The position numbers were made by a program, and so were the translations under genes. Source: Plecoglossus altivelis (Eukaryota; Chordata; Actinopteri; Osmeriformes; Plecoglossidae). Taken from it: DNA of 64,000 nucleotides. The stretch covers positions 1,338,091 to 1,402,090 of the forward strand of contig BROE01000004.1 of the NCBI GenBank assembly GCA_036571765.1, read 5' to 3'. Of this stretch, positions 22,236 through 32,227 are shown in pieces. The notes under the pieces are model-generated. The model searched no databases. It was not told where the DNA came from and was given only the letters and a program-made list of their open reading frames with translations. Numbering within the stretch: position 1 is the stretch's first letter; each line of letters begins with the position of its first letter.

Positions 22236-25200
22236 CTGGGAAAAAACAGATACAGGTTTAATGGAGAGTTCATTCTAAAGTACAATATGTTATCTAAACT
22301 TTACTCCCTCCCCCACCTCATAGCTAAAAACAATACAGGGAATAAATTAGGTTAAGGGAAGTTCAAATTCCAACACAATCATTTAAATCATTCTCCCTTT
22401 TCATGACAAAAATAGGTTAAAAAAAGACTAACTCACTTAGTCCACATCGCCACAACTTCCCCCTTCTTTTTGATGATGTTCTTAGCAGACAGGCTGTTAG
22501 GTGATAACTGTGCTGTGGGAGATGAACACTTGCTTCTGTCTCTCCTAGACGTTCTGCTCTTCTTTTCCTTTGAATGTTTGATGGTCTTCTGCTTCCTTCC
22601 CAAATGAACCTCCTCTTTGAGACGTTTCGCTTTGCGTTCCTCTTGAGCTTCCTTTCGTTTGGTACCAGTCTTTGGATTCTTCTGGTTTACATCTGGAACG
22701 TCGTGTGTTTCACCGAGAGGATCATCTGTGTCTTCTCTGGACGCTTCTGACTGGACCTCGTGCGCCGCTTCACCATTGACAGTTCCCGTGCTTGGAGGCT
22801 GGCTGGAGGAACTGTCCTCTGAAGATGATGTCAACCCCCCATCCACAGCAGGAACAAGTGTGACGACATCACTTCCTTGGCTACGCTGCTCTTCCCCGGT
22901 TGGTATTTCTGTCTGAATCTTCTCATCAACACCAGAAGGTACGCCAGCACTGGCAGCAGCTTGTCGGATCTTAACGATGAAATGATCGTTAGACTTCTCC
23001 ATCACCACTGCCTGCATGGGCAGATGAGGTTTGAAGTGAAACAGAAGAGGGGCCACCGACTCTCTACTCCTGCCATCGCTGGATCCACAGCTGGAGTTGT
23101 CCGTGTCGAGTGCTAGATGAATGTCCTGCTCCGTGGCATCCTGCTCTTCCAAGAGGGCATCCTCGCTGAAGTGGGCACTGATGACGCTGTCGGGCGCAGA
23201 TATGGGCTCCCCGTTAACCGGGTGTAAGAAGCTAAGGTGGCTGTCAGACTTGAGAGGAGACGGTATGGTGAGAGAAACAGCCAGGTCTTCTGCCAGAATG
23301 GAATACGACTTCTCGGAAAACACACCGGACGACGGCACGATTCCGGAAGGAACCTCCAGCATGCAGCTCTCGTCAAACACCACCGGGTTGAGACGTATGT
23401 GTCTGCTGTTGGGAGACGGAGATGTTTTACGAGGTGAGATGGCCGACCACGTGGCGATGAGTTTGGAAGGCGAACACACTTTAGTGGGGGTGGTGATGCT
23501 CAGGAGAGGTTCCCCAGCTGGAGCTTCCTTGCGAGGAGTACCGACAGGCCAGCCATGGCAGTCCACAGCAGAGATACTGGTGTCCAGCAGGTCAGAGCCG
23601 TCTAAGAGACACTTGAATATGTCTCCCATCTGTGTGTCAGTAACCAGATTGAAAGTGAGGCTAGATGTTTGCTGTTCTGTGAGGATTTGGAAGTCGGACT
23701 TGTCATGGAGGGAGTTGCTCCGAGATGTGCGACGCACCAAAGTAGCCTCCGTTGCAGATGTCGAATGTGAATTTCGCTGGATTTTCTCATCCGAATTTTT
23801 GGCGGTGGGGTGATCTGATGCGTTTGGAGACGAGGTCTCTTCCTCTTCTTTTTCTGAGGTCATTTTGATATTTTTTCCTCTACTTCCAAGTCCCACTGAC
23901 ATATTTCTCTTTGTGTTGGACTGCTCCATCTTCTGCCTCACTCTAAGTCTTGAAATGGGAGTCACAGGTGATTTCAGTTGCCTCATTTTTGGCCTTGATG
24001 TTATGGTCATAGGTGACTTTTTCGGCTGGAATTTTGGTCTTGATGTTATGGTTACAGGTGATTTTGGCCTTGATGTTACAGGTGATTTTGGTCTTGATGT
24101 TATGGTTGCAGGTGATTTTGGTTTTGATGTTATGGTTGCAGGTGATCTGAGGGGCTTGGTTGATTTCTTATTATTACTTAGCTTTTCGCCCGTGTCTGCA
24201 CTTGAAGGCACGTTTTCCTTTATAGCTTTGCAAACACTTGCCAGAGCAGCCCTGATTTCCTTGAACATAAAGTCTAGTTGGACATCCACAAAGTTCCACA
24301 GCTTTTTTTTCAGACATTCAGATTGCTGTTCAAATATGCGGTTGACAATCCCATTTTTAGATATTTTGTTCAAAACATTGGACATGATGTTCTTCAGTCT
24401 AGATTTTAGGTCATCGCCGTGGTCACAGAACTTACCGAAGTTGACCGTGTCGATAAAGTCTAAGAAGGAGACGAGGGCATTGTCTATGATGCCGTAAAAG
24501 CTGCTCATGTGAAAGGTTTTGTGAAGTTTCATATACTTCTTCCTGACCTGGTGTCGAATCTTCCCAATCAGATCCATAACCTCCTCAGCGGTTGACACAG
24601 AAGTTGTGGCTGTTGGAAGACAAATCGTTTTGTGGCGACTTTTAATCAACGAGGGGCTTCTGCTCGATGGGGTCATGTTCTTTGTGATCGTTTTAGGACT
24701 TTCCTGCGAAGGGGCTAGCGACTTGGCTGAGCTTCTGTTACCGAGTCTGGAGGAAGGCTGAGGACTTGGCTGATCTGTCTTGGTAGGTCTTTTGGCCTGG
24801 GATGACGGCGGGCATTGCTCTTCATCACTTTCACTGATGATTTCGCCCTCTTCTAATTCGTCCTCGGTTTGGCTGCTGGTCGGACTCTTCCTGGAGCTTC
24901 CTGGATTCTTGTTCTCTTTGTTCACGCCCAAATGAGAAGGCGTAGCGGCCACTACAACACTGGAGAAATCTTTACAGAGAAGACAAAGACAAGCATCATT
25001 AGCAATTTTTGCAATTCCCAACCAGGCCTGTGTGATTCCGTACGTATAGAGAAATGCATGTAAACAGTACGTACCTTTGCCTAGACTTTTCACGTGAGGC
25101 GGCTTGTTGGTTTGAGGGTGTGTCTGGTTCTTTCTGGTCACGCGGATGGGGCTGGTGAGAGGACTGACTGGATCTGGAATTATCTTAAGATTGTTCAACG

Positions 25201-28200
25201 TCTTCATCATGGACTCCTCATCGTGAAGCAACGGTATTGAACTGGTGGCCTCTCGATTCTTTGGGAAACCAGAGTCAGGATTGCAGGAGACTTTTGGAGA
25301 CTGGACCCTGCAATCGCTGAAGGTCTCTGATGGCAGGACTTCGTCTGTGGTACTGCTTACCCTTGAAACTGCAATGCTGCCCGGTGGGGAACTATGCTCA
25401 TCAATGGGCCCATCTACTGCATTATCCAACAGTGTGACTTCAGCATATTCCTCACATGCAAGATCATTTTGTGGCGGAACCTCTGTGCTTATTGTGCTGG
25501 ACACCACATCAGTATCTACTAAACCATCCTTCCTAAGCGGAGAATTCTTTTCATGACTTTCAGAGACATTGCAAGAGGTAGACAGTTGTAGTGAATCGCC
25601 CTCAGGTTGGATGGGGAATGCCAGTTGTTGACTTTCTTGATTTATCTTTGCTTGTCCATCTTTAACTGCAGGATCCACCTCACGGCTTGCATCAACTGTA
25701 TCTTGTGCAATCGTTTCAGAAGGCAGGTTTTTAGATATCAAGATGTTGGAAGGTTCAGCATTTAAATTAAGAGCACAACTATCTGGAAGACCAATGGATT
25801 CTCCCAGTTTGTCTGAGATCTTCTTTCTGTAGGTGGGGTGACACACTTGAATATCTTCCTGACTGTCAGTAAGACAAGAGGCTCTAGCAGGATCTTTAGA
25901 TTCCACAATGGGGCAAACGTCTACGCTTTGCAGATTCATTTCCATAACAAGCTCAATGTTCGGAGCAGAAACACACCTATTTTCAAGTGCTTCTGGATTG
26001 TGTTGATCCTCTGTGACTTTCAGAACCTCAACATCACATTGAAGACTGTCTTTGACAGGCTCGTTCATTACTTTAAGATCTGTGACAACTTCTGATCCGT
26101 CACTCGGTTCTGATGGTTTTCTACCTTGGCTTAGTCTCTTAATACCAGCAGTGCCAGGAGACAGCGGTCCATCTGAAGACGCCTGCTTTGCATCATCTAT
26201 TAAGGTCTCGTTCATCTCCACTGCAGATTGACTACTGTTGATTTCCATGGAGTCACTGTGGACTTCGTCTATGACACAGAAGTCTTCTATGTCAAGCTGG
26301 TCACAGCATTCCATAGAGGCGTCTTCCACGCCCTCTTCAGGGAGGGAACGTCCGCGATCCTTGGATCCAGAGGGCCGCCTGGGCTTCTTGACAGGTGACA
26401 AGGTGAGATTCAGAGTTTCCATGAAAGTTAGTTTTCTGTTTGGGCTGTTTTCCTGCACGGTGATTTTCTCTGACTGTTTAAGCTCCGCTGAGAGTACGTC
26501 TAGACACCTGGACGCTGACGTATCATCCTTACTGTCAGACACCTTCTTACGGATCTCCTTTTCCTTCTCATGTTTTTGCTCTTCACGCTGTGTCTCTGTC
26601 GAAGGGCTTCTCTTATCCCTGCATTTTCCTTCGTCTTTTCGTTTCTTCTCGTCTTTCCTACGATGGTCTTTTGACAGACTGGCTCCTCTCTTGTGATTTT
26701 GTGGCTCACTGGACCGTTCGGTCAGGCTACGTCGACTTGAACCGACCACTTCCTGACTCCTTCTTGAAGTCCTCAAATCTTTACAACTTCTCCCATCTCC
26801 ATCCTTATCATGACGAAGCTCCCTACTACTACACCTTTTTGAACGTGGCTCTGAACTTTTTTCTGAAGATATTTTAGACTTATGGGCTGAAAACACCGTT
26901 TCATTGAGAGATTCTGGTGGAGGGCTTTTAGACTTCTCCAATCTCCCGTCCACTTCAATATCAGAAGAACGGTGTTTGTCTTTTCTCGACTTGGAATCAT
27001 GCCTTTTAGATTCTCGATGCGTTTTGTGTGATCGGCCCCTTTCCTCTGCCTCAGATTCTTTTAAAGGTTCCACCACATTTTTATGGCGACATTCTGCTGA
27101 ATCTGATGTTCTGCGACGTTCAGATTTCCCATCCTTATGACTGGGCTGCTTGTGTTTGTCCAACAGGCTGTGTCCAGAAGCAGAGTCTATTCTGGACTTA
27201 CCAATGGAAAAATCAGTCTGTTTTACTGGAGCTTCACAGTCTTTTGCAGTAGAATACTTTAAATCCACATCCGAAGGGGGTCTTGAATCTGAGGCATCAG
27301 AGTGTGGAACGACATTGTATCTTTTTTTAGATGGTGGAGGAGATGAAGGAGGTGGAGGAGGTGGAGATGGCTGAGGTGGAGGAAGAGATGAAGGAGGTGG
27401 TGGAGGAGGAGGAGCAGAGGGTGGAGGTGGAGGAGGGCGTAGTGTCTGAAGAGGAGGAGCATTCTTTGAAGTACAGTCTATTTTAGGTCCAGGAGGTTTG
27501 ATGGGAGGAGTAGAGGATGGAGGTGGAGGAGGGCGTGGGTTCGGAGGAGGAGCAGAGGATGGAGGTGGGCGTGGGTTCGGAGGAGGAGCAGAGGATGGAG
27601 GTGGGCGTGGGGTCGGAGGAGGCTTAGAAGGTCCTGAAGATCTACTTTGTCCCAAAGAGTTGAGTCTGGTGAAAACCGGATCTTTAGTACCATTTATATG
27701 AGGTGCATAAGCTCTCCCTGACCTGCGAAAACAATTGTGAACAAGTATTAAATCAAAGACATGATTTACACAGGTTGAAACATGTAGTCGACACTGACAA
27801 ACGCACCATTTGAGAGAAGCTTCATTCACCGAGAGAAGCTTCATTTAGTGAAGTGATGTATTGTCAAGTACAATTTACTAAGAAAAGCTTCATTTGAGAG
27901 AAGAATCATTTGAGAGATGCTTTGTTCACTGAGAGAAGCATCATTGGCTGAGTGAATGGCTCTAACCTTTGGCTGAGCCTCTTGATCTCTTCATCTTTTC
28001 GCACAATTTCCATTCGGGCTGTTTTGATGAGAGCACAGATGTTCTTCTTGAGGCAGCTGTTCTCGGTATTGAGAGCGGTATTCTATAAGATGATAAACAC
28101 ACAGAACAAACATGTATCACATGACAAACATGTATCACATGACAAACATGTATCGCATGACGCAAACCACATACTGTTATCGCGATAAACGTTTTTTTTA

Positions 28201-29156
28201 AAACACACCAAACATTTAATTTGACGGGATATCTATGTTTTTTGTTGTTGTTTTTTTGGTGATGGAAATAATAGCAAACCTGTGTCTCCATCTGCTGCAG
28301 TCTCAGTCGCAACTCTTCCACTTGATTTTGTGCCGCTGCAAATCTTCTTTTCAACTGTTAATTACAGAACAACGTCTGTATTTTATCATCAGAGCAAGAG
28401 AAGCAAGACCTGTGACAGTGATGGAAGAGGTAACCAGATCGTACTGTTGTCCAGGTATAAAAGACATGATCATTCATACCTCGTTCTGAGCAGACTCTAT
28501 ACTCCGCTGTTCCTCTGTGATGATCTCTTCATACAAATCCATGGATTCTTTTATCTGTGGTGAGACGTTTGATCGTGGTGTTTCTAGTGATGAAGACAAC
28601 AACATAAAGATTAGTTAGCGTTGAATAACACCAGTATCATAACATGCTTTTCAAGGGAAACAAGCTTAACCTAATAAACAAACCACTTGGCAAACAGGCA
28701 ATCTTAGACATTTGAATGATGTTTATATGTATTTTTAATGTTTGAACTTGTATGTACCTCCATGGCTTCTTGGACTGGTATCCAATCCAGAATAAATATC
28801 CAGGGAATCTTCATTGCACGCGGCCAAGGAACCTGACAGGATCACATAGTCAGTCGCATTTCAACTCAAGTAAGTGTTTTACAGTACACCTTTGACTGTT
28901 ATCATGTCAAATACTTTTCATTTCTTATGAAACATGATCATATGGCAGACTGTGGAGTATATCTACATAGGATGACTCTTTAAAGTACACATTTTCAAAT
29001 GAACCTTTCAAATCTTACTCCCTCGTTGAATTTTGAGAACAATGTACTGAGCCACAACACCTAAGACAGACAGTTAAGATGCATGAATTGGATTTACATA
29101 CCATATTGGTCTTGGCTCAAATCAGCATATAGGTCATCGACTATATTTCCCTCCAT
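21944..29156 (-). CDS. casp8ap2: CASP8AP2 / FLASH, complete coding region (9 exons)
   Basis: FLASH links LSM11 of the U7 snRNP to the cleavage complex that makes histone mRNA 3' ends and binds NPAT in histone locus bodies; older work also ties it to caspase-8 signalling. Exons on the minus strand: 29156-29102, 28832-28758, 28583-28480, 28354-28280, 28082-27967, 27722-25075, 24969-22437, 22235-22136, 22006-21944. Phases are continuous throughout and total 5769 nt, 1922 aa plus stop (human about 1980). The start MEGNIVDDLYADLSQDQYG lies just after a likely 5' UTR acceptor (CCATGCAG). Signature segments include NGIVNRIFEQQ, LTEQQTSSLTFNL, AEDLAVSLTIPSPLKSD and VISAHFSEDALLEEQDATEQ. It is head to head with mdn1. 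Confidence 0.93.
22437..24969 (-). CDS. casp8ap2: FLASH exon 7: central and C-terminal region
   Basis: 2533 nt. In order: TEDELEEGEIISESDEE (acidic); a helical block VMDLIGKIRHQVRKKYMKLH to VDVQLDFMFKEIRAALAS that matches human FLASH; a run of Lys/Arg-Pro-Lys-Ser-Pro-Val-Thr repeats (about 23940-24160) absent from the remembered human protein; conserved LTEQQTSSLTFNLVTDTQMG and LTIPSPLKSDSHLSFL; then a basic Lys/Arg-rich tail and SLSAKNIIKKKGEVVAMW leading into the SANT domain. The donor ACT AA|GTGAGT joins exon 8. Confidence 0.92.
24970..25074 (-). other. casp8ap2: casp8ap2 intron 6, 105 bp, stop-free and 3n
   Basis: Donor AAAG|GTACGTAC and acceptor CTGTAAAG|ATTTC, phase 1. The 105 bp has no in-frame stop, so the two large exons read as one frame; retention would add 35 residues beginning GTYCLHAFLYTYGIT, hydrophobic and Cys-rich, unlike the surrounding charged sequence. 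That contrast and the good sites mark it as an intron. Confidence 0.8.
25075..27722 (-). CDS. casp8ap2: FLASH exon 6: proline-rich and charged region
   Basis: 2648 nt. After SGRAYAPHINGTKDPVFTRL it encodes about 100 residues of Pro-rich tracts (27300-27640) with runs of five to seven prolines separated by SS and SAP. Then a long Lys/Arg/Ser/Glu-rich disordered region like human FLASH, the conserved LTFMETLNLTLSPVKKPRRP (human KLNLTLSPAKK), acidic stretches, and NLKIIPDPVSPLTSPIRVTR near the end. The acceptor is TTTTCGCAG|G, phase 2; the donor is phase 1. The Pro-rich block is unlike the human protein as I remember it. Confidence 0.9.
27795..27955. repeat. Degenerate GAGAGAAGCTTCATT repeats in casp8ap2 intron 5
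   Basis: Six or so imperfect copies of a 20-30 bp unit around GAGAGAAGCTTCATTT lie between exons 5 and 6. One copy runs to within 12 bp of the exon 5 donor. Confidence 0.7.
27967..29156 (-). CDS. casp8ap2: FLASH N-terminal exons 1-5: LSM11-binding coiled coil
   Basis: Exons 29102-29156 (55 nt), 28758-28832 (75), 28480-28583 (104), 28280-28354 (75) and 27967-28082 (116). They encode DDLY (7-10), LDIYSGLD (29-36) and MDLYEEIITEEQ (58-69), followed by a predicted coiled coil through LKRRFAAAQNQVEELRLRLQ and ENSCLKKNICALIKTARMEI. Human FLASH residues 50-140 are the equivalent LSM11-binding part, and its LDLY motif recruits the histone cleavage complex; here the first Leu is Met. The exon 3 start at 28583 was chosen because only it keeps phase 1; the alternative CACAG at 28555 breaks the frame. 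Confidence 0.9.
28105..28163. repeat. CATGTATCACATGACAAA tandem repeat
   Basis: Three copies of an 18-bp unit in casp8ap2 intron 4. Intronic, no coding role seen. Confidence 0.9.
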
Positions 29157-29770
29157 CCTGCATGGAATCTATCAACAGTTGGATGATGGTAGAGAATGCA
29201 GCTGAGAAGATGAATGTTGGTATATTATTATGAATGACAGACAAACATAGAAGTACTTGAAGTACTTGAATAAGCACTCGTATTGTAAACGTCTCGCCAG
29301 AGGTAGGAACACTACAACCAGTTGAACAAAGACGGCAGCTGTTGATTCCGAACAAGGGTTATTTGACACAGTGCAGCTCTAGATTAGTCTTAAATGTGTT
29401 AATGAACTGCACTGGCTAAGAAGAACGAAACGGCAACACTGGTTGATATGAAGTAAATCAAAACACATCATTGATTTAAAGTTTGACATGTTTACCATAT
29501 GGAAGCTAGTTGCTAGCCACAAGCGACCATTGATTTGGTCTCGAATTTGGAGATCTCAAGGTATTGCTTGCAAAGCAGCTCAGTCGATATCTAGAAAATA
29601 CAACTCGTGTTCATCAACCCTCACAAATGTATTGTACGTGGATGTACTGTTCACTTACCATCTGAAAGTGTTAGTCAAGAGTCGTTCTAGTTCGGCTTCT
29701 TGTTGTGTGTGTTTACCATCCCTGGCGCGCTAACACAGTCCTCGCCCTCACACAGCAGGAAGCAACGACA

Positions 29771-29780
29771 TTTTCCCGCG
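29771..29780 (+). promoter_or_regulatory. E2F-like site TTTTCCCGCG
   Basis: Exact match to the TTTSSCGC E2F consensus, about 0.6 kb upstream of casp8ap2 and mdn1. Fits S-phase expression of a histone-processing factor. Motif match only. Confidence 0.45.
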
Positions 29781-29796
29781 GTGAGCACCAGAGCCT

Positions 29797-29804
29797 CTTC
29801 CGGG
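29797..29804 (-). promoter_or_regulatory. ETS-like site CCCGGAAG
   Basis: CTTCCGGG on the + strand, a core ETS/GABP motif typical of TATA-less housekeeping promoters, 17 bp from the E2F-like site. Motif match only. Confidence 0.4.
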
Positions 29805-30224
29805 ACCATAAACTTGTGTCTAAATAGGTTGTTTTTTTTAGTTATAAGCCCATACAGCACATTTTATAAATACAAATATTTGTTTGAAAAGATATTGCCG
29901 CCAATTATATAATCAAGAATATGGCAGACGTCTATTAACACCCATAAGTTTGCCTCAGTTTTGTCATCACTGTTCTTGCCGCTGTAAGTGAAAGAGAACA
30001 GGCCAAGGATCAACCACTAATAACTAGATACCTTCATCGCTAACCTTTGTCAGTCTTCCCCGACTCCTTCTTCTATCATCAGATGTTCAAATGTCCACGA
30101 AGTAAACACTTAAAGGACGAGGATCTCTAAAGACCTCTCGCAATGCCAGTTGAATCTACATTAAAATCCGAACGCATTGTCGCTTTTTTCGCGTCATTCA
30201 GGCGACGTTGGCACAGACAATCGA

Positions 30225-30232
30225 CCCGGAAG
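30225..30232 (+). promoter_or_regulatory. mdn1: ETS-like site CCCGGAAG upstream of mdn1
   Basis: A second ETS core, on the opposite strand to the first and about 200 bp before the mdn1 ATG. It is close to a GCGTCATT motif at 30191, so the mdn1 transcription start may lie near here. Confidence 0.4.
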
Positions 30233-30421
30233 GGATTCTCATTTACTCACATGTGGACTGGATTTTAACACTGACGGGAACGTGCTTGCTGTGTTGTGAT
30301 ACAACCTAGACAGTCAAGCAAGTGATGTACCCCACTATTTGGTCAACGAAGAATATAACATATTACATTCTTAATAATTTGACCTTTATTTCGTTGTAGA
30401 TCGCCGTTCCACAAACAACAA

Positions 30422-30442
30422 ATGGTACGATGGAAAATTTAG
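30422..30442 (+). other. mdn1: Overlapping upstream ORF at the mdn1 start
   Basis: An ATG 8 nt before the mdn1 ATG opens a 6-codon frame (MVRWKI, TAG at 30440-30442) that overlaps the main start out of frame. Its context is weaker (C at -3) than that of the main ATG (A at -3, G at +4). Confidence 0.6.
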
Positions 30443-32227
30443 AATTGAGCCTGTCATCACTGGGTACCATATCCAGACATATTGATAAAAACCACAACGA
30501 ACTAAGCAAATATTTGGCAAAACAGGTAAGCTAGGATTCTTTCGAACTCTTTAGAAGCTAGATTTTGTATCTATAATGAGTTATTTACGCTAACCGAACA
30601 GAAAGCGCAACCTCATTTGATCTATGAAACCGACCCTCTTCAAAAATGACTGTGTCTATTTATATTTAAATCAATCGTTGTACGACTTCTTACACATTCA
30701 AAGTACATGTTTATACGTCTCATTTGTAATGTTGCGTACTCCGAAAGCACGTTTTAAGCATGTTTTGTTAACGAAATAAATGGATGATGATTTGGACATG
30801 AAACGTATCAGGATTCAAGTATGTTTCAGTGTTAAGACTTAACTGACTGATCTCTGTCTGCAGATATGGAGCCAACAAGACAGGCAGAGTATTCTGTCAT
30901 GTCTTGCCCAGCTCCTCCTGGAGAAAGACTATACTCTCCTGATCGCCCGCCACCTCCGACCCCTCATCCTGGACCTCCTTGAGAGGAACACAGAGAGGAT
31001 CAAAGCGGACGGCACCATAAACCACGATCTTCACGAGCGCTTGTGCGTTGCCCTCAGCAAACTCCTCTCCGTCAGTCCGGATGCACAAGCGTAAGTCTAC
31101 AAGTGTCCGGAAGTGCCATCTATCTTAGATGGTCTACAGATGTGTAAGGAGCGCGAAAAGAGTGGACCATGTTGTCAGTTATTTCTGTCCGTGGACGAGG
31201 CGATGAACTTACTCTTTGTCCTGTCCCCGTGTAATAGGCCCCGTCCTCGTGTTGTGGTCAGTGTTTTTGCTGTCCGAGTAACTCATGTGTGTGTGCTGCC
31301 ATCCTCGCTGACCCCATCCCCATCGCTCTCGAAAGCTGTCCCGCCCTTCCTCTCCCGATCGCGATCGCGCGCCCGCGTCTCTCTCTCCGTCCTCTCCATC
31401 TCTCCTCCTCTGTCTTTCTCCCCCCCGTCCTCTCCTGTCCTCCCCTTCCTCTCCCCTCTCCCTTACACTCCTCCTTCGCAGGTTCGCTGCCAGGTACTTT
31501 GACACCGCGCCTCCGGTTTTTCAGAGGCTTTTCTTCACCAGTGAGGAGTCCTCATCCGTACAGTACGGACCCAGGAGGATGAAGCTGCGAGACCTTATGG
31601 GTGCCACCCTCCGCTTCCTCCAGAGTGACCGGGCCAAGTTCCGAGTCCTCTGGGACTGGAGCGCCTGCGTGTCCCAGCTGCTGACGAGCGATGTCATGGT
31701 CCGAGGGTGCGTATCCAGCCTGCGCCTTGCCTGTCACGCTCCTAACGGTGTAGACGCTGTTATTTGCCAGAGTAACATTTTTTTGGGGTGTGTGTCCTGC
31801 TTTGAAGGTACACGGCACAGTGTCTGGCCCTGGTGTCACACATGACGGACAATCAGAAAACCATCTTCTTGAGAAAGGTGCTATCGAGCGATGAGATCCT
31901 CCACATGAAGATTAAGTACGTTGCTCCCGATTGGCCGACGTTATGAAGGGATTGTTTTGACATCGTAATCAACATGCGATCGGCCTCAGGTTGTGTCACT
32001 GTCAGGTTCTGACTCATTTTTCATCGTCTCGAAGGTCATTGGAGGAAACGCAGCAGCTGGAGGTGGAAAAGGCCCTCGTCCTGGCCAATCAGGGTACTGT
32101 GATGTGGCGCCAGGAGAAGGCGAACAAGTTTACCAGAGGCCAGGTGGTTTCTGAAGACCTCTCCCAGAACGTGGTGGCTGTGTGTGGGGTTGTGTTGCCT
32201 CGAGTTTCCCCGAAGCGTCCAGACCAG
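30430..32227 (+). CDS. mdn1: MDN1 exons 1-5: N-terminal domain (res. 1-283)
   Basis: Exons 30430-30525, 30864-31090, 31482-31706, 31808-31915, 32035-32227. This is the N-terminal helical domain ahead of the AAA ring; matches to the human protein include RHLRPLILDLLERNTERIKA, RRMKLRDLMGATLRFLQSD and VVAVCGVVLP. The ATG at 30430 was chosen for its Kozak context and because the protein then lines up with the human N-terminus (AKQ at residue 32). Splice phases are 0, 2, 2, 2, 0. The intron before exon 3 is CT-rich (31305-31470). Confidence 0.93.

Larger units (their letters stand above)
29157..30429. promoter_or_regulatory. Bidirectional casp8ap2/mdn1 promoter region
   Basis: The two start codons are 1.27 kb apart on opposite strands. 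The interval must hold casp8ap2 5' UTR and both promoters. It has no obvious TATA box; E2F-like and ETS-like motifs are listed separately. A 3' splice-like site (TTTATTTCGTTGTAG, ending at 30399) sits 30 bp before the mdn1 ATG, so mdn1 may have a non-coding first exon near 30100-30300. Another acceptor-like CCATGCAG precedes the casp8ap2 ATG. Confidence 0.6.

Noticed and set aside
28480..28560. Alternative casp8ap2 exon 3 acceptor at CACAG before ATAAAAG
   Set aside because: It breaks the frame with exon 2 (phase 1), whereas the acceptor at 28584 keeps it and gives a sensible protein.
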